This document shows, piece after piece, positions 13,844 to 22,682 of a stretch of 42,209 nt of DNA. The stretch covers positions 383,795 through 426,003 of the forward strand of contig NZ_EQ973489.1 in the NCBI RefSeq assembly GCF_000158035.1. Reading direction: 5' to 3'. The stretch's first letter is position 1; each line of letters opens with the position of its first letter. The translations under genes were made by a program, and so were the position numbers. Origin of the DNA: Bacteroides cellulosilyticus DSM 14838 (GTDB taxonomy: Bacteria > Bacteroidota > Bacteroidia > Bacteroidales > Bacteroidaceae). Below the pieces are notes generated by a model that did not search any database, was not told the origin of the DNA, and saw only the letters and a list, made by a program, of their open reading frames with translations.

Positions 13844-14839
13844 TTATCTTAGCGAATCAGTCAGCAACTTGATTTCTATCATGGGTGAAATGCGTTCGTA
13901 CAGAATGTTATAGACAGCATCCAGTATCGGCATATTGACATGGTGATGCTTGTTGATTTCCTTGATACACTTTGTACCGTAATATCCTTCGGCAATCATC
14001 TCCATTTCTATTTGCGCGCTTTTTACAGAATACCCTTTACCAATCATAGTACCAAACGTGCGATTACGGCTGAAGTTGGAATATCCTGTTACCAACAGAT
14101 CACCTAAATAAACAGAATCATTCACGTTTCTGTTCAGCGGATGTACTGTTTGTAGGAAACGGTTCATTTCTTGCACAGCGTTGGATATCAATACCGCCTG
14201 GAAGTTATCACCGTACTTCAGACCGCTACAGATACCGGCGGCAATGGCGTACACGTTTTTCAGTACAGAACTGTATTCTATACCGGCTACGTCATTGCTG
14301 ACGGATGTTTTGATAAATGAACTGGCCAGGCGGCGGGCGATGGTACATGCCTTGTCTGTATCCGGACAAGCGATGGTGAGATAAGAGAGACGTTCCAAGG
14401 CTACTTCTTCCGCATGGCAGGGACCTGCCAGTACAGCAATATTTTCGGGTGGAACGCCGTATTCTTTTGTGAAGTACTCCGATACGATCAGATTGTCATC
14501 GGGTACGATTCCTTTTATAGCAGTAATGATGAATTTATCCCGTATCCGCGTTTTCAGCTTCTTCAGGTGAGCTTTGAGATAGGGGGAGGGGGTGACAAAT
14601 ATCAGCGTATCAGACTCTTTTACTACATCGTTGATATTAGAGCTGAAGTTGATGCGCTTCATGTCGAATTTGACGCCCGTCAGGTAGGCAGGGTTATGGC
14701 CCAGTCGTTTAAAATCGGTTATACGATCATCTCGTCGCATATACCAGTTAATCGACTCAGCCTGAGCAAGTACCATTTTTGCAATGGCTGTAGCCCAGCT
14801 TCCTCCGCCCATTATGGCTATCTTTCCGGGTAGTTTCAT
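13844..14839 (-). CDS. gpsA: Glycerol-3-phosphate dehydrogenase [NAD(P)+]
   Basis: Reduces dihydroxyacetone phosphate to sn-glycerol 3-phosphate for phospholipid synthesis. The 331-residue protein has the N-terminal Rossmann loop IAIMGGGSWATAIAK (7-21), AIKGI, the substrate-binding segment LAGPCHAEEVALE and the catalytic-lysine region EYSSVLKNVYAIAAGIC. Cys-His replaces the Ser-x of the more usual GPS motif, a variation common in this group as far as I recall. Probably transcribed after lysS in the same direction. Confidence 0.95.
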   Translation of the reverse strand: MKLPGKIAIMGGGSWATAIAKMVLAQAESINWYMRRDDRITDFKRLGHNPAYLTGVKFDMKRINFSSNINDVVKESDTLIFVTPSPYLKAHLKKLKTRIRDKFIITAIKGIVPDDNLIVSEYFTKEYGVPPENIAVLAGPCHAEEVALERLSYLTIACPDTDKACTIARRLASSFIKTSVSNDVAGIEYSSVLKNVYAIAAGICSGLKYGDNFQAVLISNAVQEMNRFLQTVHPLNRNVNDSVYLGDLLVTGYSNFSRNRTFGTMIGKGYSVKSAQIEMEMIAEGYYGTKCIKEINKHHHVNMPILDAVYNILYERISPMIEIKLLTDSLR

Positions 14840-14873
14840 ATCGAAATTAATAATTAATAATTAAAAATTAAAA

Positions 14874-14896
14874 GGGGGAAAGGAAACTCCTTTCCC
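14874..14896 (-). terminator. Terminator of lysS
   Basis: GGGAAAGGA/TCCTTTCCC with a 3-nt loop, 40 nt after the lysS stop, followed on the minus strand by a T-rich stretch. Long AT-rich complementary flanks (TAATTAATAATTAAA on one side, TTTAATTTTTAATT on the other) extend the structure. Confidence 0.75.
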
Positions 14897-14935
14897 TCAT
14901 TCGATCTTTAATCTTCTTATTTAATTTTTAATTCT

Positions 14936-16666
14936 TTAATTCTTAATTTTCTCAATCCAGCCTTCTACGTCGTTTACCGACGGGTTGGTCAGTTCCAGTT
15001 TGTATTTCTTGTTAATACCGCAAATGTCTTGGTGCAGTTTTTGCGGATTCACATCTTTCATATCTTCTATTGTGTTGTAGCCGGCTTTCTGAATAACGGG
15101 TACCCAGTCTTCGGCAATGCCCAGTTCCATATATTTGGCGGGAGCATCTTTCGGAGTGATCTTTTCGGGGCGCATTTGCGGGAAGAACAATACTTCCTGA
15201 ATATACGACTTGCCTGTCATTAGCATCGTCAGACGGTCAATACCGATACCGATACCTGATGTGGGAGGCATACCGAATTGCAGGGCACGCAGGAAATCCT
15301 GGTCGATGAACATTGCTTCATCGTCTCCCTTTTCACTCAATCGCAATTGATCTTTGAAACGTTCTTCTTGGTCGATGGGATCGTTCAACTCGCTATAAGC
15401 ATTGGCAAGCTCTTTACCGTTCACCATCAGTTCAAAACGTTCGGTTAGTCCCGGTTTACTGCGGTGCATCTTGGTCAGCGGACTCATTTCAACAGGATAG
15501 TCAGTGATGAAAGTAGGCTGAATGAAAGTGCCTTCGCAGAATTCACCGAATATTTCATCTATCAACTTGCCTTTACCCATGGTGTCGTCAATTTCCATTT
15601 TCAGTTCTTTGCAGACCTGGCGGATTTCTTCTTCACTCTTACCATTGAGGTCGTAACCTGTCTTTTCCTTGATAGCGTCCAGGATGGGTAAGCGGCGGTA
15701 TGGTGCCTTGAAGCTGATGGTCTTACCGTCGATGGTAGTTTCTTCGCTGCCGTTCACGGCAATGCAGATACGTTCCAGCAATTTCTCGGTGAAACTCATC
15801 ATCCAGTTGTAATCCTTATATTGTACGTACAGCTCCATACAGGTGAATTCCGGGTTATGGTTCTTGTCCATACCTTCGTTGCGGAAGTTCTTTCCGATTT
15901 CGTACACACCTTCAAAACCACCAACGATCAAACGTTTCAGGTAAAGCTCGGTAGCGATACGCAGATACAGATCCATATTCAGTGAGTTGTGGTGAGTGAT
16001 GAAAGGACGGGCACTTGCTCCACCTGCGATGGATTGCAGAATCGGAGTTTCCACTTCCGTGTAGCCGGCTTCGTCCAGTACAGCACGCATGGTTTTAATA
16101 ACCGTGGCACGTTTCAGGAATGTTTCTTTTACGCCGTCATTCACTACAAGGTCAACGTAACGTTGGCGATAGCGGAGTTCGGGGTCTTCAAAGGAGTCAT
16201 AAGCTACGCCATCTTTGTATTTTACAATAGGCAACGGTTTGATGGATTTTGCCAGTACAGTCAACTTTTGGGCATGAATACTGATTTCGCCCATTTGGGT
16301 ACGGAATACAAAACCCTCGATTCCAATGAAATCGCCTAAGTCGAGCAGGCGTTTAAATACAGTGTTGTAGAGATCCTTGTCTTCTCCCGGACAGATATCG
16401 TCGCGGGTAATATATACCTGAATGCGACCTTTAGAGTCCTGCAATTCAATGAACGAAGCCTTACCCATCACGCGGCGTGTCATCATACGTCCGGCTACGG
16501 ATACTTTGCGAGGTTCAGCGTCATCTTTGAATTCTGCTTTTATATCAGTGGAGAAAGCATTGGTTACATACTCTGCAGCGGGATAGGGCTCGATGCCCAT
16601 CGCGCGAAGTTCATTCATACTATTACGTCGAATGATTTCCTGTTCACTTAGTTCTAATACATTCAT
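14936..16666 (-). CDS. lysS: Lysine--tRNA ligase, class II
   Basis: Charges tRNA-Lys. About 576 residues from the chosen start at 16666 (MNVLELSEQEIIRRNSMNEL). OB-fold anticodon-binding domain about 55-165 (VAGRMMTRRVMGKASFIEL), class II motif 2 at FRNEGMDKNHNPEFTCME and motif 3 at GIGIGIDRLTMLMTG. The C-terminal extension after motif 3 (about 60 residues, ending VNDVEGWIEKIKN) is a feature of the Bacteroidetes enzymes as I recall. The longer frame to 16717 is rejected because a -7 box TATTTTTG (minus, 16695-16702) lies inside it. Confidence 0.97.
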   Translation of the reverse strand: MNVLELSEQEIIRRNSMNELRAMGIEPYPAAEYVTNAFSTDIKAEFKDDAEPRKVSVAGRMMTRRVMGKASFIELQDSKGRIQVYITRDDICPGEDKDLYNTVFKRLLDLGDFIGIEGFVFRTQMGEISIHAQKLTVLAKSIKPLPIVKYKDGVAYDSFEDPELRYRQRYVDLVVNDGVKETFLKRATVIKTMRAVLDEAGYTEVETPILQSIAGGASARPFITHHNSLNMDLYLRIATELYLKRLIVGGFEGVYEIGKNFRNEGMDKNHNPEFTCMELYVQYKDYNWMMSFTEKLLERICIAVNGSEETTIDGKTISFKAPYRRLPILDAIKEKTGYDLNGKSEEEIRQVCKELKMEIDDTMGKGKLIDEIFGEFCEGTFIQPTFITDYPVEMSPLTKMHRSKPGLTERFELMVNGKELANAYSELNDPIDQEERFKDQLRLSEKGDDEAMFIDQDFLRALQFGMPPTSGIGIGIDRLTMLMTGKSYIQEVLFFPQMRPEKITPKDAPAKYMELGIAEDWVPVIQKAGYNTIEDMKDVNPQKLHQDICGINKKYKLELTNPSVNDVEGWIEKIKN

Positions 16667-16694
16667 TTCGTTGTACATTAACACAATTTGGGGA

Positions 16695-16702
16695 CAAAAA
16701 TA
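16695..16702 (-). promoter_or_regulatory. Candidate -7 box for lysS
   Basis: TATTTTTG on the minus strand, 28 bp upstream of the chosen lysS start. No clear TTG at -33. Confidence 0.5.
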
Positions 16703-16934
16703 CGAAACATTTTTCATATAATGGCACGAAGGAGGGGAGAATTAGGAAAAGTTTAGGGCTGATGTATGCGCTGTTATTCAAAAATGTTTTCTGTCTTAAT
16801 GAACAGAATACACTCCACTGACAGAGTTTATGCGGTCTTGCTGAAGGAGAGGGGCTTATTGTAATACTGTTATAAATCAGATGAGGCCAGGAGTCTGCCG
16901 GTATAAGCAAATCGGTGAGCTAAACTTCCTCTAC

Positions 16935-16975
16935 GACAGAAGCTATCATCAATGCCATTGATGATAGCTTCTGTC
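16935..16975. repeat. Perfect 41-bp palindrome between lysS and the PUL
   Basis: GACAGAAGCTATCATCAATG, a single central C, then the exact reverse complement. It lies in a 382-bp gap (16667-17048) that otherwise contains no gene, about 75 bp after the last PUL gene. No T run follows on either strand. It could end or protect the long PUL transcript as a very stable RNA hairpin, or be a DNA site. Confidence 0.75.
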
Positions 16976-17048
16976 TTGAACTGTTTTTCACATATACTGA
17001 AGGCTAGCCCGGCTATCGTCTAATTCATATGTTGCTAATGGGGGAAAC

Positions 17049-18200
17049 CTACTTTGCTGTCAGTTGATGGTATTGATCATAGAACATGGCGGCTATTCCG
17101 AAAGCATAAGCTCTTTCGTTTACAATGCCTCTGTTGTAATAATAATCTTTATCACCGATACAGGTACCGTCACAAATGTTTTTCATTTTCAGGTACTTCC
17201 CTACAGGTTGCAGACTGTTTGCTTCCAAGCCGGCATAAGCACGGTCTATCATAGGCATATACTTGTCAGCGGGTAATATTCCCAGTGCAATGCCTTTTGC
17301 TGCGGCATAGGCATACATGGCAGTGCTTGAGCTTTCTATAAAGTTCCCTTCTTCTCCCGGATAGATGGGCAATTGATACCAGTGTCCCGTCTTTTCATCC
17401 TGCAATGGATATAATGTATTGAGTTTCTGTGTGAGAGATGCTTCCAAATACGGATAGTTTTCGTCATTTTCGGGAAGAAGCTCCATTAAATCTACCAGAG
17501 TCATTAGAATCCAACCATTGCCACGTCCCCAGAACTCATTGTTTCTGCGGTTTGGATTTTCTGCCCAACCGGGCTGGCAGCAGGGGTCCTGCGAAGGAAT
17601 TGTATCATTGTCCCAACCGTGATACCAGAGACCGGTTTCCGGATCTTCCAGTTTCTCCGCATGCTTTTTCAATTGGGAGATGGCTTCCAGAAGGAATTCT
17701 TTGTTGCCTGTCAGTTTGTACATCTGCATCAGGAACTCGCCTACCATATATACGGTATCATCCCATAATTCAATCACTTCTTCTCTGTGTGACACACCTC
17801 CGTTGGTGGCTCTGGGGATATTCTTGTATTGTTCGAAAATCTCATAAGCTTTGTCTTTGTATCGGCTTTCACCGGTGGTCTGTGCCAGATAGGCCAGTCC
17901 TAATCCGGAGATGACAGCATTCGGGTGATGACCGTTGGCGTCCCCGAAAGTGGAGTCGACAGCTGTTTGTATGTATGGAAACAGATAGTCTTTATCCATA
18001 TTATTCTCACAACGTACAACGGCGGATTTAAGGAATACGGCTTCGTTCCAGTTCCAGATATAGTCCTTTGCAGGCATATATTCTTCTACTACATATTGGG
18101 TAAGTTTGTCTCCCCATCTATTAAATTCTTTTTCTGACGAACAAGAAAAGAGCGACATAATGCTCAAGAAGTTTACACATGTGATGAAATTCTTTTTCAT
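17049..18200 (-). CDS. GH105/GH88-like unsaturated uronyl hydrolase (lipoprotein)
   Basis: Predicted to remove the 4,5-unsaturated uronic acid left at the non-reducing end by a polysaccharide lyase. 383 residues; lipobox LFSC with Cys20 suggests anchoring to a membrane facing the periplasm or outside. The (alpha/alpha)6 GH105 fold signatures are ELWDDTVYM (145-152, Asp147/148 as catalytic candidates) and FWGRGNGW (223-230). Last gene of the PUL, 13 bp after the GH3 stop. A second, divergent GH105 is at 26597-27796, implying two different linkages or positions are cleaved. Confidence 0.85.
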   Translation of the reverse strand: MKKNFITCVNFLSIMSLFSCSSEKEFNRWGDKLTQYVVEEYMPAKDYIWNWNEAVFLKSAVVRCENNMDKDYLFPYIQTAVDSTFGDANGHHPNAVISGLGLAYLAQTTGESRYKDKAYEIFEQYKNIPRATNGGVSHREEVIELWDDTVYMVGEFLMQMYKLTGNKEFLLEAISQLKKHAEKLEDPETGLWYHGWDNDTIPSQDPCCQPGWAENPNRRNNEFWGRGNGWILMTLVDLMELLPENDENYPYLEASLTQKLNTLYPLQDEKTGHWYQLPIYPGEEGNFIESSSTAMYAYAAAKGIALGILPADKYMPMIDRAYAGLEANSLQPVGKYLKMKNICDGTCIGDKDYYYNRGIVNERAYAFGIAAMFYDQYHQLTAK

Positions 18201-18213
18201 GATACTATTTCTT

Positions 18214-20589
18214 TTATTTGATATTAAATTTTCCTTCTAAACGAATATCGGTTGAGGCGGCGCCAATCATGACTTTGAACATGCCCGGTTCTACAACGAA
18301 TTTATTATTCTTGTCCCATAGACCGAGATCCTGAGGAGTCAGTATGAAAGTTACTTTTTTCGTTTCACCCGGATTTAATGTGATCCGTTCGAAGCCGCGC
18401 AATACTTTCATATAGGTCGTTACGCTACTCACTTCATCGCGGAGATAGAGTTGCACCACTTCATCACCTGTACGGTCTCCGATATTGGTTACTTCACAAC
18501 TAACCGTGATTTCTCCTTGCGGACCTTGCTCTTCGGGTGTTATCTGTAGATTCTTATAACTGAATTTTGTATAGCTCAATCCATAGCCGAAGGGATACAG
18601 TGCACCGTATACGGCTGTTTCACAGGGTTCGTCGGAACCGGGTTTAAAGGGGAAAGCGAATGGTATCTGCCCCACTGATTTCGGAAAGGTCACTGCCAGA
18701 CGTCCGCCCGGATTATAATCTCCGAACAATGCTTCCGCAACAGCCGTTCCGGCAAATTCTCCCGGGAACCATGCGTGCAGAATGGCGGGTATGTATTGAT
18801 TGGCATAATTGATGGTGGCAGCACGTCCGTCGAGCAGAACCAGTACAGTGGGCTTTCCGGTTGCGTGTATAGCCTGCATCAGCTCTTGTTGATGTCCCGG
18901 AAGATCCAGACTGGTGCGTGAACGGTCTTCGCGGACTGTCAGTTCAGAACCACCCAAAACAAGCACCACCACTTCCGCATTGCGGGCTGCGGCAACTGCC
19001 TCGTCCAGCATTTGCTGTTCTTCCGTTGTTTTTTCGAAAGGCAATATCTCACTTTCCGGAAAGTGGCTGTCTATGATTTCGCATCCTTTTCTATAAACGA
19101 CTTCTGTTTCGGGCAGTAACTCTTTGATGCCTTGATAAACTGTTTTGATCGGTGCATTTGCCGGACCATACCGGCAGATAAGTTGGGTCTGTTCGTTTGC
19201 ATTCGGCCCGATGACAGCTACGGATTTCACTGTTTTCTTTAGCGGTAGCAGTTGATTCTCATTCTTCAATAAAACCAATGATTGACGGGCTGCCTCAAGA
19301 GCGACTTGTTGATGTTCTTTGCAGTGCACTATCTTCTCCTCTTGTTTCTCGTCTCCCCGGTAGGGATTGTCGAACAAGCCCAACCAGAATTTTATTCTCA
19401 GGATATCGGCAACCCGACTGTTAATCGTTTCCGGAGATACTTTTCCTTCTTTTATAGCCTGACGTAAAGGGAGTACGAAATCTTCCGGTTTGGTAAAATG
19501 AGTACGAATATTCAAACCGGCATTTACGGCTTGTGCCACTCCTTCAACTTCATTTGAGACTACGTGATGCTTAGTCGTTATGAATTCGACAGCCTCACTG
19601 TCGGATACTACATAACCTTTAAAGCCATATTCCTGTCGGAGAATCTCAGTCAGAAAGTGGTGGCTGCTTGTGATCGGTTCTCCATCGTAGTCGTTATATG
19701 AGCTCATCACTCCCAGCGCTCCGGCTTCGCAGAAGGCACGCCGGAATGGCTCCAGATAAAGCGTACGCATTTCGCGTGGCGACACATGAGGGTCGGTACG
19801 TGTCTTCCCGTCTCGTCCTCCTACCGGGATACTATATACCGCAAAATGCTTGACGGTAGAGACTAAGCGGTGTTTTTGCAGGCTTTGAATCATTTGCTTG
19901 CCTAATTGTCCTACCAGATAGGGATCTTCACCGTAACATTCCACAGAACGTCCCCAACGGGGATCCTGGCAGATATCCAGAATGGGAGAATAGATATTGG
20001 TGTAGCCTAAAGCAATCGCTTCTTTGGCTTCCACTTCGCCGATGCGTGCTATTAATTCTTTATTCCAGGTGCTTCCTTGTCCGCTCTGTGAGGGAAAGAA
20101 TGTAGCGCGGTCGTGGCACAGTCCTCGTATACCTTCATTGGTGAAGTCAACAGGAATTCCTAAACGGGTTTCTTCTACAAACCAACGTTGGATTTCATGT
20201 TTTGCTTTCACGTGCTTATTGTAGGGGAAAGAGTATTCAGAACCGAATGTCCCTAATCCATTATGTTCTTCATCAATGTTTCCGATTCCGTCTTTCCATA
20301 ATGCCTGTTTCCAGTGTTCCTCCGGTAGTGCATCTTCCAGGACACGTCCCGAACCGTAAAGGGTAGCCATTTGGCAAATCTTTTCTTCCAGAGTCATTTG
20401 CGAAAGCAGGTCATTAACCCGTTCTTCCATAGGTGCGGAAGGGTCTTCATAGATGTCCATTTTTCCATTTTTGTTGAAGTCGATCCAACCTTTTCGGTAT
20501 ATATCTTTAGGTGGAGCGCTCCATACGGCCATGCTGGTGCATGCCAGGAGTATAAGGCTGTTCAGCCTGTATAAATACAGTTTCTTCAT
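18214..20589 (-). CDS. GH3 family glycosidase (secreted)
   Basis: Exo-acting retaining glycosidase; family members remove beta-glucose, beta-xylose, alpha-arabinofuranose and others, so the specificity is open. 791 residues: signal peptide 1-25 (cleavage near VWSA), N-terminal (beta/alpha)8 with KHF (247-249) and nucleophile Asp330 in YVVSDSEAVEF, alpha/beta sandwich domain about 410-640 and a C-terminal fibronectin-III-like domain (about 690-785). Residues 35-49 (WIDFNKNGKMDIYED) form a DxNxNGxxD calcium-loop-like motif, unusual at this position. It is 10 bp from GH42 upstream and 13 bp from GH105 downstream. Confidence 0.9.
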   Translation of the reverse strand: MKKLYLYRLNSLILLACTSMAVWSAPPKDIYRKGWIDFNKNGKMDIYEDPSAPMEERVNDLLSQMTLEEKICQMATLYGSGRVLEDALPEEHWKQALWKDGIGNIDEEHNGLGTFGSEYSFPYNKHVKAKHEIQRWFVEETRLGIPVDFTNEGIRGLCHDRATFFPSQSGQGSTWNKELIARIGEVEAKEAIALGYTNIYSPILDICQDPRWGRSVECYGEDPYLVGQLGKQMIQSLQKHRLVSTVKHFAVYSIPVGGRDGKTRTDPHVSPREMRTLYLEPFRRAFCEAGALGVMSSYNDYDGEPITSSHHFLTEILRQEYGFKGYVVSDSEAVEFITTKHHVVSNEVEGVAQAVNAGLNIRTHFTKPEDFVLPLRQAIKEGKVSPETINSRVADILRIKFWLGLFDNPYRGDEKQEEKIVHCKEHQQVALEAARQSLVLLKNENQLLPLKKTVKSVAVIGPNANEQTQLICRYGPANAPIKTVYQGIKELLPETEVVYRKGCEIIDSHFPESEILPFEKTTEEQQMLDEAVAAARNAEVVVLVLGGSELTVREDRSRTSLDLPGHQQELMQAIHATGKPTVLVLLDGRAATINYANQYIPAILHAWFPGEFAGTAVAEALFGDYNPGGRLAVTFPKSVGQIPFAFPFKPGSDEPCETAVYGALYPFGYGLSYTKFSYKNLQITPEEQGPQGEITVSCEVTNIGDRTGDEVVQLYLRDEVSSVTTYMKVLRGFERITLNPGETKKVTFILTPQDLGLWDKNNKFVVEPGMFKVMIGAASTDIRLEGKFNIK

Positions 20590-20598
20590 GATAAATAT

Positions 20599-22671
20599 TT
20601 ATTGATTTACTTGTACTAATAAATAATCCATCGCCTTGACGGAGGCAGATACAGGGTATTTCTTTCCTGTCATGATGTTCAGAACCGGGATCTTGAATTC
20701 TATTATCTGGTCTTCATCTGAGAAATTAACGATATAAATATATTGCTTGCCGTTGGTATCTCTCAGTTCGGCAATCTCTACCAGCGGATGGTTACATCGA
20801 GCCGGAACCTTTATAGAAGAGTTACTGATAACTTCTTTCATAAGTTTGTCTGCAATGCTTTGTTCAGGTACGGTAGCCACGTAGTACACGATTCCTTTTC
20901 CATATTTGTTGCAAGTGATGGCAGGATAGCCTTTAAAGTAATTTCCACTGAATGAAGCTGTCGGAGAAGCCGTCTTTACTTCTATTTGGTCGAACCAGAA
21001 ATGGCATTGACCGGTCTGATCTCCATAAGTTAAAGTATTACTTTTTCGTCCGAATAGTGCTTCCTGCCCTTTCACTTCGATGCCTGCCAGTTGTTGCAGA
21101 CGGGAGGTGACCAAAGCATCCGTCTTGTGCAGATGAATATCACGTACCCCGCTGATACAAGTTAGAAGAATTGTAGCACCTTGCCGGGCGGCTTCTTCCA
21201 GGCGTTGGCAAAAATTAGGAGAAGCAATGGCCAGATAAGGCACTACAATCAAACTATAACCGCTCAAATCTGCCTGAGATGAGATAACATCAGCCATAAT
21301 TGATTGAGAGCGCAGAGCATGATAGTACTTATATACTTCACGCAGGTATTTAAGGTCAGGGCAGAATGTATAGCCATTCTCGAAAGTCCAATCCACTTGG
21401 AAATCACGGATTACCGCGGCTTTAGCCACCGGCAACATTTCACCTGTCCGGGCGTAAATCTCTTGTAATTCCTTGGCTGTCTGTTGTACTTCGTAGAATT
21501 TACTTCGCTTTACATTATCGGATTCCATGACTCCTGCCATCAGATGCTCGTGTCCGGAATCGAAAGAACGGAAGGGGAAGAAAGTGGATAAACGACATCC
21601 GTAAGCTAGTTGCTGATGGTTCCACAAACGGGGATATCCCTCTTTTACGATCTCCTTTTGTGTAAGGGCCGTACGTCCGATCTGTGCTTCCGGCACCCAT
21701 ATAGACCGTGATTTGCCTCCTCGTATTATCTGCATGGCAAAAGATGTCATGGCAGGATCAAAAGGGTGTCCGATGTCATTCCCATAGAGATGTTCCAAAG
21801 TTACATTTACAGGATAATTGTCGAACGACAGGACATCGCATTCATCTGCCAGTTCATAGAGATTCATGGTGGTCACAAAGCCACTTCCTCCGATATTAGT
21901 TGTCACTGTCATGCCCGGAGCTACGGCTTTAACCACATCCCGTTGCATACGGAAGAATTCTAATGCTACATCCGAATAGAACCGTTGATAATCCAGATAA
22001 ATACCCGGATTATCCATCCTGCGGGGTAGCCATACCTGTTCGAAGTTATCTAATGTTTCGCTCCAGAAGACGGTTCCCCAGGCTTTATTTAAGGCTTCTA
22101 CAGTCTGATATTTCTTCTTCAGCCATAGCTGGAATTTCTTCAGGCATTCAGGACAATAGCAATAGGGCTCTTCGGTTGCCAGTTCGTTATCTATCTGAAA
22201 TCCGATGACGGATTTATTGTTTTTATAACGTTCCGCCAAGGTGCGTGTAATGCGTGTGCAGTATTGGCGGTAATCCTCGTTGTTGAGACAGGCATGGCGC
22301 CGGCGTCCATAGGGCTTCCTCTGACCGTCTGCTCCCATGATCATGATGTCGGGGTGTGCATCGTGCATCCATTTGGGTATGGCGGCAGTAGGGGTACATA
22401 ACAGAGATTGTATGCCATGCTGTGACAGTGTCCGGATAGCATGATCTAACCATTCCAGCGTAAAGGCTCCGTCTTTAGGTTCCATACTATGCCAGGCGAA
22501 GTCACCCATCCGGGCTATGTTGAAATGCGCTTCCTTCATGAGACGTGCATCCTTTTCAACTTGCTCTTTATCGGTATGTTCCGGATAATAGGCGGCTCCT
22601 GTATAAACTTGCCCATGAACTGAAATGAAACCGCCTAAAAAGACCAGACAGTTGATCAGTAACTTCTTCAT
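20599..22671 (-). CDS. GH42 beta-galactosidase (secreted)
   Basis: Predicted to release galactose from beta-galactosyl oligosaccharides. About 690 residues from the start at 22671, where a signal peptide begins (MKKLLINCLVFLGGFISVHG); the longer frame to 22716 overlaps the preceding gene and is rejected. TIM barrel with acid/base Glu163 in GFQIDNEL and nucleophile candidate Glu327 in WVPEAQIG. Cys128, Cys171, Cys173 and Cys176 (CYCPEC) form the zinc cluster typical of GH42. A trimerisation-type Rossmann-like domain follows (about 395-600). Packed 11 bp after DUF4861 and 10 bp before GH3. Confidence 0.88.
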   Translation of the reverse strand: MKKLLINCLVFLGGFISVHGQVYTGAAYYPEHTDKEQVEKDARLMKEAHFNIARMGDFAWHSMEPKDGAFTLEWLDHAIRTLSQHGIQSLLCTPTAAIPKWMHDAHPDIMIMGADGQRKPYGRRRHACLNNEDYRQYCTRITRTLAERYKNNKSVIGFQIDNELATEEPYCYCPECLKKFQLWLKKKYQTVEALNKAWGTVFWSETLDNFEQVWLPRRMDNPGIYLDYQRFYSDVALEFFRMQRDVVKAVAPGMTVTTNIGGSGFVTTMNLYELADECDVLSFDNYPVNVTLEHLYGNDIGHPFDPAMTSFAMQIIRGGKSRSIWVPEAQIGRTALTQKEIVKEGYPRLWNHQQLAYGCRLSTFFPFRSFDSGHEHLMAGVMESDNVKRSKFYEVQQTAKELQEIYARTGEMLPVAKAAVIRDFQVDWTFENGYTFCPDLKYLREVYKYYHALRSQSIMADVISSQADLSGYSLIVVPYLAIASPNFCQRLEEAARQGATILLTCISGVRDIHLHKTDALVTSRLQQLAGIEVKGQEALFGRKSNTLTYGDQTGQCHFWFDQIEVKTASPTASFSGNYFKGYPAITCNKYGKGIVYYVATVPEQSIADKLMKEVISNSSIKVPARCNHPLVEIAELRDTNGKQYIYIVNFSDEDQIIEFKIPVLNIMTGKKYPVSASVKAMDYLLVQVNQ

Positions 22672-22682
22672 AGCTCTATTTT

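Noticed and set aside
16667..16717. Longer start for lysS
   Set aside because: The upstream ATG lies beyond the -7 box; the shorter protein has the normal family length.
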